Below the pieces are notes generated by a model that saw only the letters and a list, made by a program, of their open reading frames with translations, was not told the origin of the DNA and ran no database searches. A stretch of DNA of 64,000 nucleotides from Chromatiaceae bacterium (GTDB taxonomy: Bacteria > Pseudomonadota > Gammaproteobacteria > Chromatiales > Chromatiaceae), in the NCBI GenBank assembly GCA_022340805.1, contig JAJDNF010000033.1, positions 1 through 64,000 on the forward strand. The letters run 5' to 3'. A program made the position numbers and the translations under genes. Within the stretch, counting starts at the first letter, position 1; each line of letters begins with the position of its first letter. This document shows positions 33,557 to 42,645 of the stretch, piece by piece.

Positions 33557-36526
33557 ATGCCCGATCAGACCAATACCACCACGACCGCGGTCGAATATGC
33601 CGCGCTGGGTTTCTACCACAAGATCTCCTACCTGCGTTCTGACACCTGGACCCGCCTGCATCGCATCACCACGCGCATGAGCGAACGACAGGCGGCCGGC
33701 GGCGACACCGAGTCGCTGGTCGAAGAGGCGCGCGAGGCGATGCACCTGCTCGAGACGATCGAGGACTACACGGCGTTTCCGTCGAAAGAGGACTTCCGCC
33801 TGTTGTGGCGACTCCTCGAGGAAAAGGATTACAGCCTGCTCAACCGCGCGGTCAACCGCATCTCGCGCGCGCTGTCCAGCGATGTCTATCGCAACCGTCC
33901 GATCAACATGTCGCGTGGCCAGATCGACGGCGAGGATAAAGAGAAAGAGCAGGAAGGCCTGGAACTTCATCTCGACACCACGATGACCCAGACCAAGCCG
34001 TACTTCGAACTGCTCATCGTCGATGACCTCACGCCGAAGGAAGAGGCCGTTATCCGCAGCTCCTTTCGTGGCGTTCAGCGCAGCGAGGATCCCTTCATAT
34101 ACGACGTGATCGTGGTTCCGAGCTTCCAGGACGCGGTGGCAGCGGTGCTGATCAATCCGAACATCCAGGCTTGCATTATCCGCTCCGGGTTCCGATTTCA
34201 ATCCAAGCGCGATCTCGGCATGTTCAATCGTTACCTCTCCGCCATGAGCAAGATCGACGTCGAGGCAATGAGTTCAACTGAACTCAGCATGATTCTCGGC
34301 CAGATCCTGGCCGAGTTGCGGCCGGAAATTGATCTCTATCTGACCTCGAACATGGCGGTCGAGGCCTACGCAGCGCGCGATACCGGGGCCTTCCGCCGCA
34401 TCTTCTATCGCGAAACTGACTATGTCGAACGCCACCTGAATATCGTGCGCGGCGTGGCCAAGCGTTTCGAGACGCCGTTCTTTTCCGCACTGAAGGCCTA
34501 CAGCCGGCAACCCACCGGCGTGTTTCATGCGATGCCGATTTCGCGTGCCAAGTCGCTGATCGCCTCGCACTGGATCCGCGACATGCTGGAGTTCTACGGG
34601 CTGAATATCTTCATGGCCGAGACCTCGGCCACGTCCGGCGGGCTCGACTCCCTGCTGCAGCCAACCGGACCGTTGAGGAAGGCCCAGGAACTGGCCGCGC
34701 GGGCATTCGGCGCCCGGCAGACCTTCTTTGTCACCAATGGCACCTCGACAGCGAACAAGATCGTGGTTCAGGCGCTGGTGAATCCGGGCGACATCGTGCT
34801 GGTCGATCGCGACTGCCACAAGTCGCATCACTACGGCCTGGTACTGGCCGGTGCCGAGGTCGCCTACCTCGACGCCTATCCGCTGCATGACTATTCGATG
34901 TACGGCGGCGTACCGCTGCGCGAGATCAAACGCCTGCTGTTGCGTTACAAGGCCAGCGGCCGGCTGCACAAGGTCAAGCTTCTGCTGCTGACCAACTGCA
35001 CCTTCGATGGCATCGTCTACGACGTGCAGCGCGTCATGGAGGAATGCCTGGCGATCAAGCCCGATCTGGTTTTCCTCTGGGACGAGGCCTGGTTCGCGTT
35101 TGCCGCCTTCAACCCGGTATACCGCAGCCGGACGGCGATGTACTCGGCGCGCAAGCTGCGCAGAAAATACCGCACCGACGAGTACCGCAGTCAATACCAG
35201 GAATTCGTCGAGCGACACCGCGATCTCGACCCGAACGACCCGGAGTCATGGCTCGATATCCGCCTGTTGCCCGACCCCGACCAGGCCAGGGTCCGCGTAT
35301 ACGCCACCCAGTCGACCCACAAGACCCTGACCTCGCTGCGCCAGGGCTCGATGATCCACGTTTACGATCAGGATTTCCGTCAGAAGGTCGAGGCGCCGTT
35401 CCACGAGGCGTACATGACCCACACCTCGACCTCGCCCAACTATCAGATCCTCGCCTCACTGGATATCGGCCGACGCCAGGTGGAGCTCGAGGGCTACGAG
35501 ATGGTCAACAAGCAGATCGAGCTTGCGCTGACCTTGCGCGAGCAGATCAAGAATCAGCCGCTGCTGAAAAAGTATTTCAGCATCCTTACGACCAAGGAAC
35601 TGATTCCGGCCGAGTTCCGGCCTTCCGGCATTGAGACCTACTACGACCCCGAGCTCGGCTGGTGCCGTATGGAGGATGCCTGGCTGTACGATCGCGACGA
35701 GTTCGTCATCGATCCGTCGCGCGTCACCCTTTTCCTCGGCCGCACCGGCATTGATGGCGACACGTTCAAGAATGAATACCTGATGAACAAGTACGGTATC
35801 CAGATCAACAAGACCTCGCGCAACACCGTGCTGTTCATGACCAACATCGGCACCTCACGCAGCTCCATTGCCTATCTGATCGAGGGTTTGATGAACATCG
35901 CCCGTGAGCTGGAATGGCAGCAGGAGGAAAACAGCGCGGCGGAGAACCGCATACTCAAGCGACGCATCAATTCGCTGACCAACGACCTGCCGCCACTGCC
36001 CGACTTCAGCGAGTTCCACCCATCGTTCCACCGCTCGGTGTCCGGCGACACCCCCGAGGGTGACATCCGTACTGCCTATTTCATGGGACAAAACGACAGC
36101 CTGTGCGAACACCTGCGGATCGACAATGGCGAGATGCAGCGAAAGATGAACGACGGCCGGGTGGCGGTATCCACGACCTTCGTGATCCCCTACCCGCCGG
36201 GCTTCCCGATCCTGGTGCCCGGCCAGGTGATCAGCAAGGACATCCTCGATTTCATGCTCGCCTTGGACGTGAAAGAGATTCACGGTTACCGGCCCGCGCT
36301 GGGACTGTCCGTATTTACCGAAGAGGCATTGCGCGAAGTCAAGAACGCCGAGTCCGTGAGCGAGATCACCGCCATAGTGCAAGTCGAGCAAAGTGCCGCG
36401 CCAGACAAGGAGGAGCCCGCGCCGGAGAAACCGCCTGCGAAGAAGAACATGGCCAAGAAGGTCGCAGCACCGGCTGCGGCAGCCGGGCCGAAAAAGCGCA
36501 AGGCCAAACCGGCGGTGCAGAGCTAG
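33557..36526 (+). CDS. Large Orn/Lys/Arg-type PLP decarboxylase with basic C-terminal tail
   Basis: This is a 989-residue fold-type I decarboxylase, predicted to convert a basic amino acid to its di- or polyamine. Residues 1-150 form an unusual extra N-terminal region. A receiver-like wing domain follows (YFELLIVDDLTPKEEAVIRSSF near 150). The catalytic core contains GVFHAMPISRAKSLIASHWI, FFVTNGTSTANKIVVQALV, DRDCHKSHHYGLVLAGA, FLWDEAWFAFAAFNPVY and the PLP lysine K589 in ATQSTHKTLTSLRQGS. EIHGYRPALGLSVF closes the C-terminal domain. The last 40 residues are a lysine/alanine/proline tail (PAPEKPPAKKNMAKKV, AAGPKKRKAKPA) not found in classical 710-750-residue enzymes. AGAGGAAC precedes the ATG. 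It is followed by the ATP-grasp and Ntn-hydrolase genes on the same strand. Confidence 0.9.
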   Translation: MPDQTNTTTTAVEYAALGFYHKISYLRSDTWTRLHRITTRMSERQAAGGDTESLVEEAREAMHLLETIEDYTAFPSKEDFRLLWRLLEEKDYSLLNRAVNRISRALSSDVYRNRPINMSRGQIDGEDKEKEQEGLELHLDTTMTQTKPYFELLIVDDLTPKEEAVIRSSFRGVQRSEDPFIYDVIVVPSFQDAVAAVLINPNIQACIIRSGFRFQSKRDLGMFNRYLSAMSKIDVEAMSSTELSMILGQILAELRPEIDLYLTSNMAVEAYAARDTGAFRRIFYRETDYVERHLNIVRGVAKRFETPFFSALKAYSRQPTGVFHAMPISRAKSLIASHWIRDMLEFYGLNIFMAETSATSGGLDSLLQPTGPLRKAQELAARAFGARQTFFVTNGTSTANKIVVQALVNPGDIVLVDRDCHKSHHYGLVLAGAEVAYLDAYPLHDYSMYGGVPLREIKRLLLRYKASGRLHKVKLLLLTNCTFDGIVYDVQRVMEECLAIKPDLVFLWDEAWFAFAAFNPVYRSRTAMYSARKLRRKYRTDEYRSQYQEFVERHRDLDPNDPESWLDIRLLPDPDQARVRVYATQSTHKTLTSLRQGSMIHVYDQDFRQKVEAPFHEAYMTHTSTSPNYQILASLDIGRRQVELEGYEMVNKQIELALTLREQIKNQPLLKKYFSILTTKELIPAEFRPSGIETYYDPELGWCRMEDAWLYDRDEFVIDPSRVTLFLGRTGIDGDTFKNEYLMNKYGIQINKTSRNTVLFMTNIGTSRSSIAYLIEGLMNIARELEWQQEENSAAENRILKRRINSLTNDLPPLPDFSEFHPSFHRSVSGDTPEGDIRTAYFMGQNDSLCEHLRIDNGEMQRKMNDGRVAVSTTFVIPYPPGFPILVPGQVISKDILDFMLALDVKEIHGYRPALGLSVFTEEALREVKNAESVSEITAIVQVEQSAAPDKEEPAPEKPPAKKNMAKKVAAPAAAAGPKKRKAKPAVQS

Positions 36527-36796
36527 CCGCCCGCACCGTTCTCATCGCATGGCCGAGGCTCGACCGCTTGGGCCCACGACAGCGCCATGCGGAGGGAGAC
36601 TACGCTCGCAGGGGCGAATCTGGCGGCGCAGTCGATGCGCGACCCGGATCCGGTTCAGAGCCGAATAAATGTAATGCATATCCGACAGATCCAGCGGTTG
36701 CTGAAAGCGTACCTTACGAAACTCGGTCTTTGGCGGGAACCGGGAGACGGGCACGGCAGCCCTTTACGCCATCAACAGAATGAGGAGCACACGCCA

Positions 36797-38248
36797 ATGA
36801 AAAGAAAACTGACTGGCATTTCCGATATCCGCCGTTTCTTCCATCGAAACGAGCGCCCGATCTTTTTCATCAGTGCGACCAATTTCAATCTGTTGGGCAT
36901 AGACGAGTGGGTCAAGAATTTCCATTACATCTCCTATGTGGACTGCTATGACGGCCACCATCCCAACGTCTTTGTTCCCACGGAGATCGCCCATCCGGAG
37001 TTCGAAAGTATCGAGGACATCAACAACTACCTGCTCGAGCACAAAGAGGTCATCGATTACATCAAGGGCTTTGGCGCGAATCCGGTAGCGGTTTTCCTGA
37101 TGTTCAACGAGCGCACCGAGGAGCTGTGCCGCGAACTGGGTATAGAGATCTGGTTTCCACCGGCAAGCCTGCGTTCGCGCTGTGACAACAAGATGGAGAC
37201 GGTACGCATCGGCAACAAGGCCGGTGTGCCCAGCGCCCCCAATGCGCTGTCGAAGGTCGAGAGCTACGAGCACCTGGTGAAGATCTGTGAAGAGAACGGC
37301 CTGAGTAACGATGTGGTTATCCAGACCGCATTTGGCGATTCCGGCCACACCACCTTCTTCATCTCCAACGAGGCCGACTGGAACAAGCATGCGAACGAGA
37401 TTACCCCGGACCCGGAGGTGAAGATCATGAAGCGGCTCAATTGTCGCGGCTCGACTCTCGAGGCGTGTACGACCAGCCAGGGCACCATCGTTGGACCGCT
37501 GCTGACCGAGGTGGTCGGCGCGAAGGAGCTTACGCCCTACCGCGGCGGATGGTGCGGCAACGAGATATTCCCCGGCGCGTTCACCCAGGAGATTCGCGAC
37601 AAGGCCCGCGAATACACCTTCCAATTCGGCGAACAGCTGCGCAAAGAGGGCTATCGCGGCTACTTCGACCTCGACTACCTGATCGATACCGACACCGGAG
37701 AGATCTATCTTGGCGAGCTCAACCCCAGGGTCACCGGCGCGAGTTCGATGACCAACCACGCCGCATTTGCCCACGCCGATGCGCCGCTGTTCCTTTTCCA
37801 CCTGCTCGAGTTTTCCGGGGTGGAGTTCGAGTTGGACGTCGAAGACCTGAACGCCCGCTGGTCTGATCCGGAATACATCGACAGCTGGTGCCAGCTGGTG
37901 ATCAAGCACACCAGAGACGACGTCGATATCGTGACCGATGCACCGCCGACAGGCATCTGGAGGATGGACCCGGACGGCACCCTCGAGTACAGCCGCTTCG
38001 ACTATCACCGGCGCGCGGTCAGCAATGAGCAAGAGGGCTTCTTTTTACGTATCACCGGGGCGGACGACTATCGCTACGAGGGCGCCGACCTGGGCATACT
38101 GATCTTGCGCGGCCGTTCGATGACCGACGATTTCGTGCTCAATGACCGGGCGCGTGCCTGGATCAAGGGCATTCTCGCCAACTATCAGGGGAAACCCTTG
38201 GCGCGGCCGGACACGGCCCCCGAGGCGGGCGCGTTCAAGATCATGTAG
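36797..38248 (+). CDS. ATP-grasp enzyme (biotin-carboxylase-like), probable amide-bond ligase
   Basis: This is a 483-residue protein with an ATP-grasp core: VRIGNKAGVPSAPNALSKVESYEHL opens the ATP-binding lid, VIQTAFGDSGHTTFFISNEADW is the loop region, and YFDLDYLIDTDTGEIYLGELNPRVTGASSMTNHAAF has the metal-binding Asp/Glu/Asn set. There is no biotin carboxyl carrier domain and no carboxyltransferase nearby, so an automatic biotin carboxylase label would be misleading. ATP-grasp proteins of this shape commonly ligate a carboxylate to an amine. GAGGAG lies 9 bases before ATG 36797. It is placed 270 bp after the decarboxylase and 95 bp before the Ntn-hydrolase gene, which suggests it acts on the decarboxylase product. 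Confidence 0.75.
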   Translation: MKRKLTGISDIRRFFHRNERPIFFISATNFNLLGIDEWVKNFHYISYVDCYDGHHPNVFVPTEIAHPEFESIEDINNYLLEHKEVIDYIKGFGANPVAVFLMFNERTEELCRELGIEIWFPPASLRSRCDNKMETVRIGNKAGVPSAPNALSKVESYEHLVKICEENGLSNDVVIQTAFGDSGHTTFFISNEADWNKHANEITPDPEVKIMKRLNCRGSTLEACTTSQGTIVGPLLTEVVGAKELTPYRGGWCGNEIFPGAFTQEIRDKAREYTFQFGEQLRKEGYRGYFDLDYLIDTDTGEIYLGELNPRVTGASSMTNHAAFAHADAPLFLFHLLEFSGVEFELDVEDLNARWSDPEYIDSWCQLVIKHTRDDVDIVTDAPPTGIWRMDPDGTLEYSRFDYHRRAVSNEQEGFFLRITGADDYRYEGADLGILILRGRSMTDDFVLNDRARAWIKGILANYQGKPLARPDTAPEAGAFKIM

Positions 38249-38343
38249 CCAAAGACCGCAAAGGCCCGGGGTCGCGCGCCGCGACTCGAGGGATCACACC
38301 TGCCGGCTGCTGCGGCGGCGGCCCCGCTGATGCGTCACAGAGT

Positions 38344-39342
38344 ATGCAACGAACCATTCAAGCTGTTGAGGAACCACTGCCAGGACCGAAATGGGCGGCG
38401 TTGTTCGGCTACCACTGGCAGGCGTACCGGCGTTGGTTCCTGAGCGAAGGTGCCGGCGCCCGTCCGCTCTATCTGAGCTCGCTGAAGGCGCTCGAGAGAC
38501 ATATGCCGGAACTGCTGCCCACCTACGAGCGCCTGGTGGAACTCGCCGGTGGCGGCGATCTTGCCGCCCGCTTCCTCAGCCTCTACTGCCCGCCAGCCTA
38601 TCTGCGCGGCTGCTCACAGGCCGTCTGGAGCGGGTCGCCGCCACTCCTGGTGCGTAATTACGATTACAGCCCCAGGCTGTTCGAGGGCACCATTCTCAAG
38701 ACAAGGTGGAATGGCCGCAGCGTGGTCGGCACCAGCGATTGCCTGTGGGGGCTGCTGGATGGCATCAACGAGGACGGGCTCGCCGTGTCGTTGAGCTTTG
38801 GCGGCCGGCGGGCGGTCGGAGAGGGTTTCGGCGTGCCGCTGCTGCTGCGCTATGTGCTGGAATTCTGCACCAGCACCGACGAGGCCGTTGCCGCGCTGTC
38901 GCGCATTCCGACGCATATGTCTTACAACGTGACCATTCTCGACGCACTGGGGCACTACCGAACGGTCTTTATCGCCCCGGATCGGCCGCCGGTGATCCAG
39001 GAACTGGCCGTGACCACCAACCACCAGGAGGACATCGAGTGGCACCAGCACGCCAGTGCCTCCGCAACGCTTGAACGCGAACGGGCATTACAACGGCACC
39101 TCGAGCACTACCGTGACGATGCATACCGCCTGATCAGGGCTTTCCTGCGTCCCCCGCTGCACTCCACGGCCTACCGGCGCGGGTTCGGCACGCTGTACAC
39201 GGTCGCCTATCGCCCGCAATCGCTGGAAATCGAATACCTCTGGCCGCACGACAGCTGGCGCCTGTCACTGCACGGCTTCACCGAGGGTGAGCGGACGCTG
39301 AATTACCCGATGGTGCCGGACTCTCTCGAGATATTGCACTGA
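38344..39342 (+). CDS. C45-like Ntn hydrolase / acyltransferase (6-APA acyltransferase-like)
   Basis: This 332-residue protein resembles the acyl-CoA:6-aminopenicillanate acyltransferase / peptidase C45 group. The candidate N-terminal nucleophile is Cys90 in YLRGCSQAVWSGSPPLLVRNYDY, where self-cleavage before the cysteine would expose it; the NYDY sequence 20 residues on is a hallmark. Further blocks are TSDCLWGLLDGINEDGLAVSLSFGGR, FGVPLLLRYVLEFCTSTDEAVAALSRIP and VTTNHQ, the latter supplying the usual Asn. No signal peptide is present, so it should act in the cytosol. It could cleave or transfer an acyl group on an amide made by the preceding ATP-grasp protein. Confidence 0.8.
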   Translation: MQRTIQAVEEPLPGPKWAALFGYHWQAYRRWFLSEGAGARPLYLSSLKALERHMPELLPTYERLVELAGGGDLAARFLSLYCPPAYLRGCSQAVWSGSPPLLVRNYDYSPRLFEGTILKTRWNGRSVVGTSDCLWGLLDGINEDGLAVSLSFGGRRAVGEGFGVPLLLRYVLEFCTSTDEAVAALSRIPTHMSYNVTILDALGHYRTVFIAPDRPPVIQELAVTTNHQEDIEWHQHASASATLERERALQRHLEHYRDDAYRLIRAFLRPPLHSTAYRRGFGTLYTVAYRPQSLEIEYLWPHDSWRLSLHGFTEGERTLNYPMVPDSLEILH

Positions 39343-39465
39343 TCAGTAGCGTTTGCGGCAGCGGATCGAGGCGCTAACAGCAGATTCCCCGCCGGCGGAC
39401 TCACACCGACCAGGCTGGCGGCCGTGTCCGATCAAACCCGGGCACCGCAGCCAGCTCACCCGGGT

Positions 39466-40407
39466 CTATTCGCCGACGAACCCGGCAACGCTCGCCGCAA
39501 CGCCGGGCTGCTGGTCATCATGGATCGGCTGACGATCAACGAGACCGGCCCGCGAACCGCGCACCGGCTTGGTCAACGGCCCGAGGCTGTTCAGATAGGC
39601 CTCGAATTCGGGTAGGTGCTGATACACCGGAAAATCTACCGGCCGATCGCGGAAGCTCTTCAGCGGCTGCCCCAGGCTGCGTATCCCGACCTCCCGTTCA
39701 CGACGGACCCGACTGAGATTTATTTCCACCGGGATCATTTCCTCACCGCCACCGGCCTGATGGATGATGTAACCGGCTGGACCGACGATGATCGACGATC
39801 CCACGCCGCCATCACCAACGCCGTTGATGTCGAAAAAATAACACTGGTTGGTCACGGCGGTGGCGCGGGCAATCGACAGTTCCACATCGCGGTCGATGGT
39901 ATCGGTCATGGTTGGATGCAGAATCACCTCGGCGCCCATCGACGCCAGGGTTCGCGAGGTCTCGGGGAACCACATGTCGTAGCAGATGGATACCCCGAAG
40001 CGCCCTACGTCCGGCACATCGAACACAAGGAAATGCTCTCCCGCGGCGACATGGTTCTCATAAGGCTGAAACGGGAACATCTTGCGATAGCGGCCGACGA
40101 CATTCCCCAGCGGATCGATTACCGAGGCCGTGTTGTATACGCGGTCACCCGCATCTTCGAAAATCGAGCCGGGCAGCAGCCAGACCCGATGTCTGGCGGC
40201 CATCTCACGGAACGCATTTTCTGCGGGCCCCGGCAGCGGCTGCGCATGCCCCGGCAGCGGACCGAATGGCGCCAGTTCGCTGAACAATACCATCTGCACC
40301 CAGGGAAACCGCGCCATCAGGATATCCAGCCGGTGGGACATCGCGGCGATGTTGTCGTGCGACGCAGAGATTCGCATCTGAATGCCGGCAATGGCGAACG
40401 GGGTCAT
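39466..40407 (-). CDS. Nitrilase-superfamily carbon-nitrogen hydrolase (amidase)
   Basis: This is a 313-residue cytosolic amidohydrolase with the complete catalytic triad: Glu44 in LFSELAPFG, Lys109 in YRKMFPFQPYE and Cys142 in SICYDMWFPE. ATG 40407 has CAGGAGATATCC upstream and gives the typical MTPFAIAGIQM opening. Members act on omega-amides, N-carbamoyl amines, nitriles or 5-aminovaleramide (DavA). It is encoded convergently with the decarboxylase/ATP-grasp/Ntn-hydrolase series and close to it, so an omega-aminoamide or amine conjugate is a plausible substrate. True nitrilase activity is less likely. The extreme C-terminus after residue 285 is poorly conserved in character. Confidence 0.85.
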   Translation of the reverse strand: MTPFAIAGIQMRISASHDNIAAMSHRLDILMARFPWVQMVLFSELAPFGPLPGHAQPLPGPAENAFREMAARHRVWLLPGSIFEDAGDRVYNTASVIDPLGNVVGRYRKMFPFQPYENHVAAGEHFLVFDVPDVGRFGVSICYDMWFPETSRTLASMGAEVILHPTMTDTIDRDVELSIARATAVTNQCYFFDINGVGDGGVGSSIIVGPAGYIIHQAGGGEEMIPVEINLSRVRREREVGIRSLGQPLKSFRDRPVDFPVYQHLPEFEAYLNSLGPLTKPVRGSRAGLVDRQPIHDDQQPGVAASVAGFVGE

Positions 40408-40492
40408 TGGATATCTCCTGAAAGGCATCTACTGTTCAAATCAGCTCGAATGGCTGATTCTACCTGAGAAAGCGGCACGCAGACCGTGCATC

Positions 40493-40512
40493 TGCCGGAA
40501 CCGTTTCCGGCA
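40493..40512 (-). terminator. Hairpin downstream of the MscS-family gene
   Basis: TGCCGGAA (40493-40500) and TTCCGGCA (40505-40512) form a perfect 8 bp stem with a 4-base loop. It begins 4 bp after the stop codon of the channel gene. There is no T-run, so termination is uncertain. Confidence 0.4.
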
Positions 40513-40516
40513 CCGC

Positions 40517-42199
40517 TCAGGCCTTTTGCAGCGCGCCATGCAGGGTCAGCTGTGGGAACGGGATCTCCCAACCGTACTCGGTGCAGGCATCCACGCAATA
40601 GCGCTGGATCGCGCGCCGCAGTCTGTTGTACAGGTCGGCAAGTTCACCCTTGAAATCGGCGATCACGACCAGTTCCAGCGACGATTCTCCGGCCCGGTTG
40701 AACTCGACACGCAGGTTGAGCAGCCGATCGGCATAGCCTTCCTCATCGAGTCGCGACTGCACGTAGCTCTGCAGTGTCGAGATGATGCTGTCGGTGCTGT
40801 CCTTCTGCAGGCCGTAGCTGATGCCCAGGACTTCCTTGATGCGGAAACTGGTGGCGAGGTTGCGTGGCGACTTGGCGAGAAAATCGCCCATCAGATAGGT
40901 GACCCTGGAGCCTCCGCGTTCGACCAGCTGTACCAGCTCCGGAGAGATGCCGACCACCTTGCCGCGCACGCCGTCGTTCAATATCACCCAGTCCCCCTTG
41001 CGACACGGGAACCACGGCTCGTCGGATTTGCACGGCCGGGACTTCAAGTTGCCCAGTTCCTGGATATGCAGCCGCTGTCGAATGTCAGCGGTCGGGTTGT
41101 CGAGGGTGCAGAAGATGTTGATCTCCTCGACCAGCCACGGAATACCATCGAGAAAGAGCCGTTCTCCTTCGCGCACCGCACCGACATTGAGAAAGATCTG
41201 CACCTGCTTCCAGTAGCGCGGGAGCGTGCTGCGCAGCGTCAGTGCTGCGCCGATCAGCAACAACAGACCGACGCTGAACAGCACCCAATCCTCGACCACG
41301 TAGAACACAATCATTGGCCCGATCACGACCGCGATGGCCGTCAGGATACGGTGGAACAGCTCGAGCAGTCGGATGCGGAATCCCCGATGCGGCTGGCGAA
41401 ATCCTGAGACGTGGCGTCGCAGCGCGGTAAGGCTCAATCGGGAGATGAGCACGATCGCAAACACCACGATTGCCGCCTCTATCAGATACAGCCCACGCTT
41501 CTGAAAGAACGATTTCAGGTAACTCTGTGAGGCCTCGGCCAGCGAGGTCTCCGACATGGTCAGCTTGTCGAGCTGCAGTTGCGCCGCCTGCAGTTCGCTG
41601 TCCATGAACGCGAGTTGTTTTTGCCAATTGCTCATCAGCGTGGCGATCGACGCCTTGAGGGCCTCGTCCTCGCTCTGCGTGGATAACTGACCGAGGTTGT
41701 TGATGGCCTGCTGAATAATCGGCAGCCTCTCCCGGTAATAGGCGATCTTCTCGCGCAGGTCCGCCTTCTGCCTGACGTGTGCGGTCATCTCTTTCATCTC
41801 GTCGATGGCCGGCCGCAACAGCGCGAACACCTCTTTCTGGAAATCGAACTCCTGCTCCTTTTCGATCTGCAGCTTCGTCGTGTCGACACCCGTCGCCACG
41901 GTCTCGAAATTGCGTGTGACGGTTGCGAGGTCGACCTCCAGTTTGCCGAGCTCCTGGACCAGGCTGATCCGCTCCGCCTCCGATTGCGCGCCGGCGATGC
42001 GGCTCTTCAGATTCTCGATGTCCTTTTTCAGACCGCTGCGCAGGTTGACGAAATTGATCAGGGTCTGGACCGTCTCGTTCGCGAAGGCACCCGCCGGCTG
42101 AGCCGTCTTGGCCATGCCGGCAGCAGGCACCATCGCCAGCAGAGACGCGAACAGGAAACCTGAGATCAGGCGGCGGGCATTGGGGACGTTGGCGATCAT
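40517..42199 (-). CDS. MscS-family mechanosensitive channel with coiled-coil N-terminal region
   Basis: The product is a 560-residue membrane protein. The signal-like first segment (LISGFLFASLLAMVPAAGMA) is followed by a long helical, coiled-coil-prone periplasmic region (residues 40-265, for example RIAGAQSEAERISLVQELGKLEVDLATVTRNFE). Membrane helices lie near 270-385 (LIEAAIVVFAIVLISRLSL, ILTAIAVVIGPMIVFYVVEDWVLFSVGLLLLIGAALTL). The soluble C-terminal part has the beta-domain-like WVILNDGVRGKVVGISPELVQLVERGG and LVVIADFKGELADLYNRLRRAI. The pore-helix glycine/alanine pattern is weak, so channel function is inferred from overall architecture. ATG 42199 is used, and the upstream open frame is not supported. 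Confidence 0.7.
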   Translation of the reverse strand: MIANVPNARRLISGFLFASLLAMVPAAGMAKTAQPAGAFANETVQTLINFVNLRSGLKKDIENLKSRIAGAQSEAERISLVQELGKLEVDLATVTRNFETVATGVDTTKLQIEKEQEFDFQKEVFALLRPAIDEMKEMTAHVRQKADLREKIAYYRERLPIIQQAINNLGQLSTQSEDEALKASIATLMSNWQKQLAFMDSELQAAQLQLDKLTMSETSLAEASQSYLKSFFQKRGLYLIEAAIVVFAIVLISRLSLTALRRHVSGFRQPHRGFRIRLLELFHRILTAIAVVIGPMIVFYVVEDWVLFSVGLLLLIGAALTLRSTLPRYWKQVQIFLNVGAVREGERLFLDGIPWLVEEINIFCTLDNPTADIRQRLHIQELGNLKSRPCKSDEPWFPCRKGDWVILNDGVRGKVVGISPELVQLVERGGSRVTYLMGDFLAKSPRNLATSFRIKEVLGISYGLQKDSTDSIISTLQSYVQSRLDEEGYADRLLNLRVEFNRAGESSLELVVIADFKGELADLYNRLRRAIQRYCVDACTEYGWEIPFPQLTLHGALQKA

Positions 42200-42645
42200 T
42201 TGCAAACCTGTCGGTCGGTTGGGCTGTGGAATTGGCGCATCAAACAACACGCTGTGAACGGTACCGAGTGGCGAATCACCGGGCCATCGGGCATCTGATG
42301 CAGGAACGCGATGCGCGACCCTGCGCGCCGTCGCAGACATCCCCCGGCAGACCCATGGCAGCGACCGGTTCCGCTGCATGGCGAGGCGGTCGTTGCATCT
42401 CAGGCCCTCGGCAAGATTAGCGGAGCCGGGCACGGGCAACCAGCATCGCGCAGCCGTGTCGCGGAACGAACAGCCACCGCAGCCGGATGCAGCAGACCCG
42501 GCGCCCACGCGTCACCTCGATCGCATTGCGGTCGAGGTGAATCGGAGCGCCCGGAAACTGTTGCACCCGTTCGGTCTGGCGGGTGTCTCGCGATACTGAT
42601 CTCGGCCGGCCCGCGTGTCGCATCCGCGCTGCAGCCGGCAGCCGC
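42200..42645. other. 446 bp gap without a convincing gene
   Basis: This lies between the divergent starts or ends of the MscS-family and FNR-like genes, both on the minus strand. Open frames on both strands lack starts with ribosome binding sites and recognisable products. A near-perfect 27-base palindrome occurs at 42513-42539. Nothing else is distinctive. Confidence 0.5.
42513..42539. repeat. 27-base near-perfect palindrome
   Basis: CACCTCGA (42513-42520) and TCGAGGTG (42532-42539) enclose CGCA-T-TGCG, so the dyad is symmetric over 13 positions per arm apart from one T/G pair. It could be a cruciform, a regulator site or the terminator of the FNR-like gene, though no T-run follows. Confidence 0.5.

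Noticed and set aside
36587-36796. Earlier start for the ATP-grasp protein
   Set aside because: The first 70 codons of the longer frame have no family resemblance, whereas ATG 36797 is preceded by GAGGAG.
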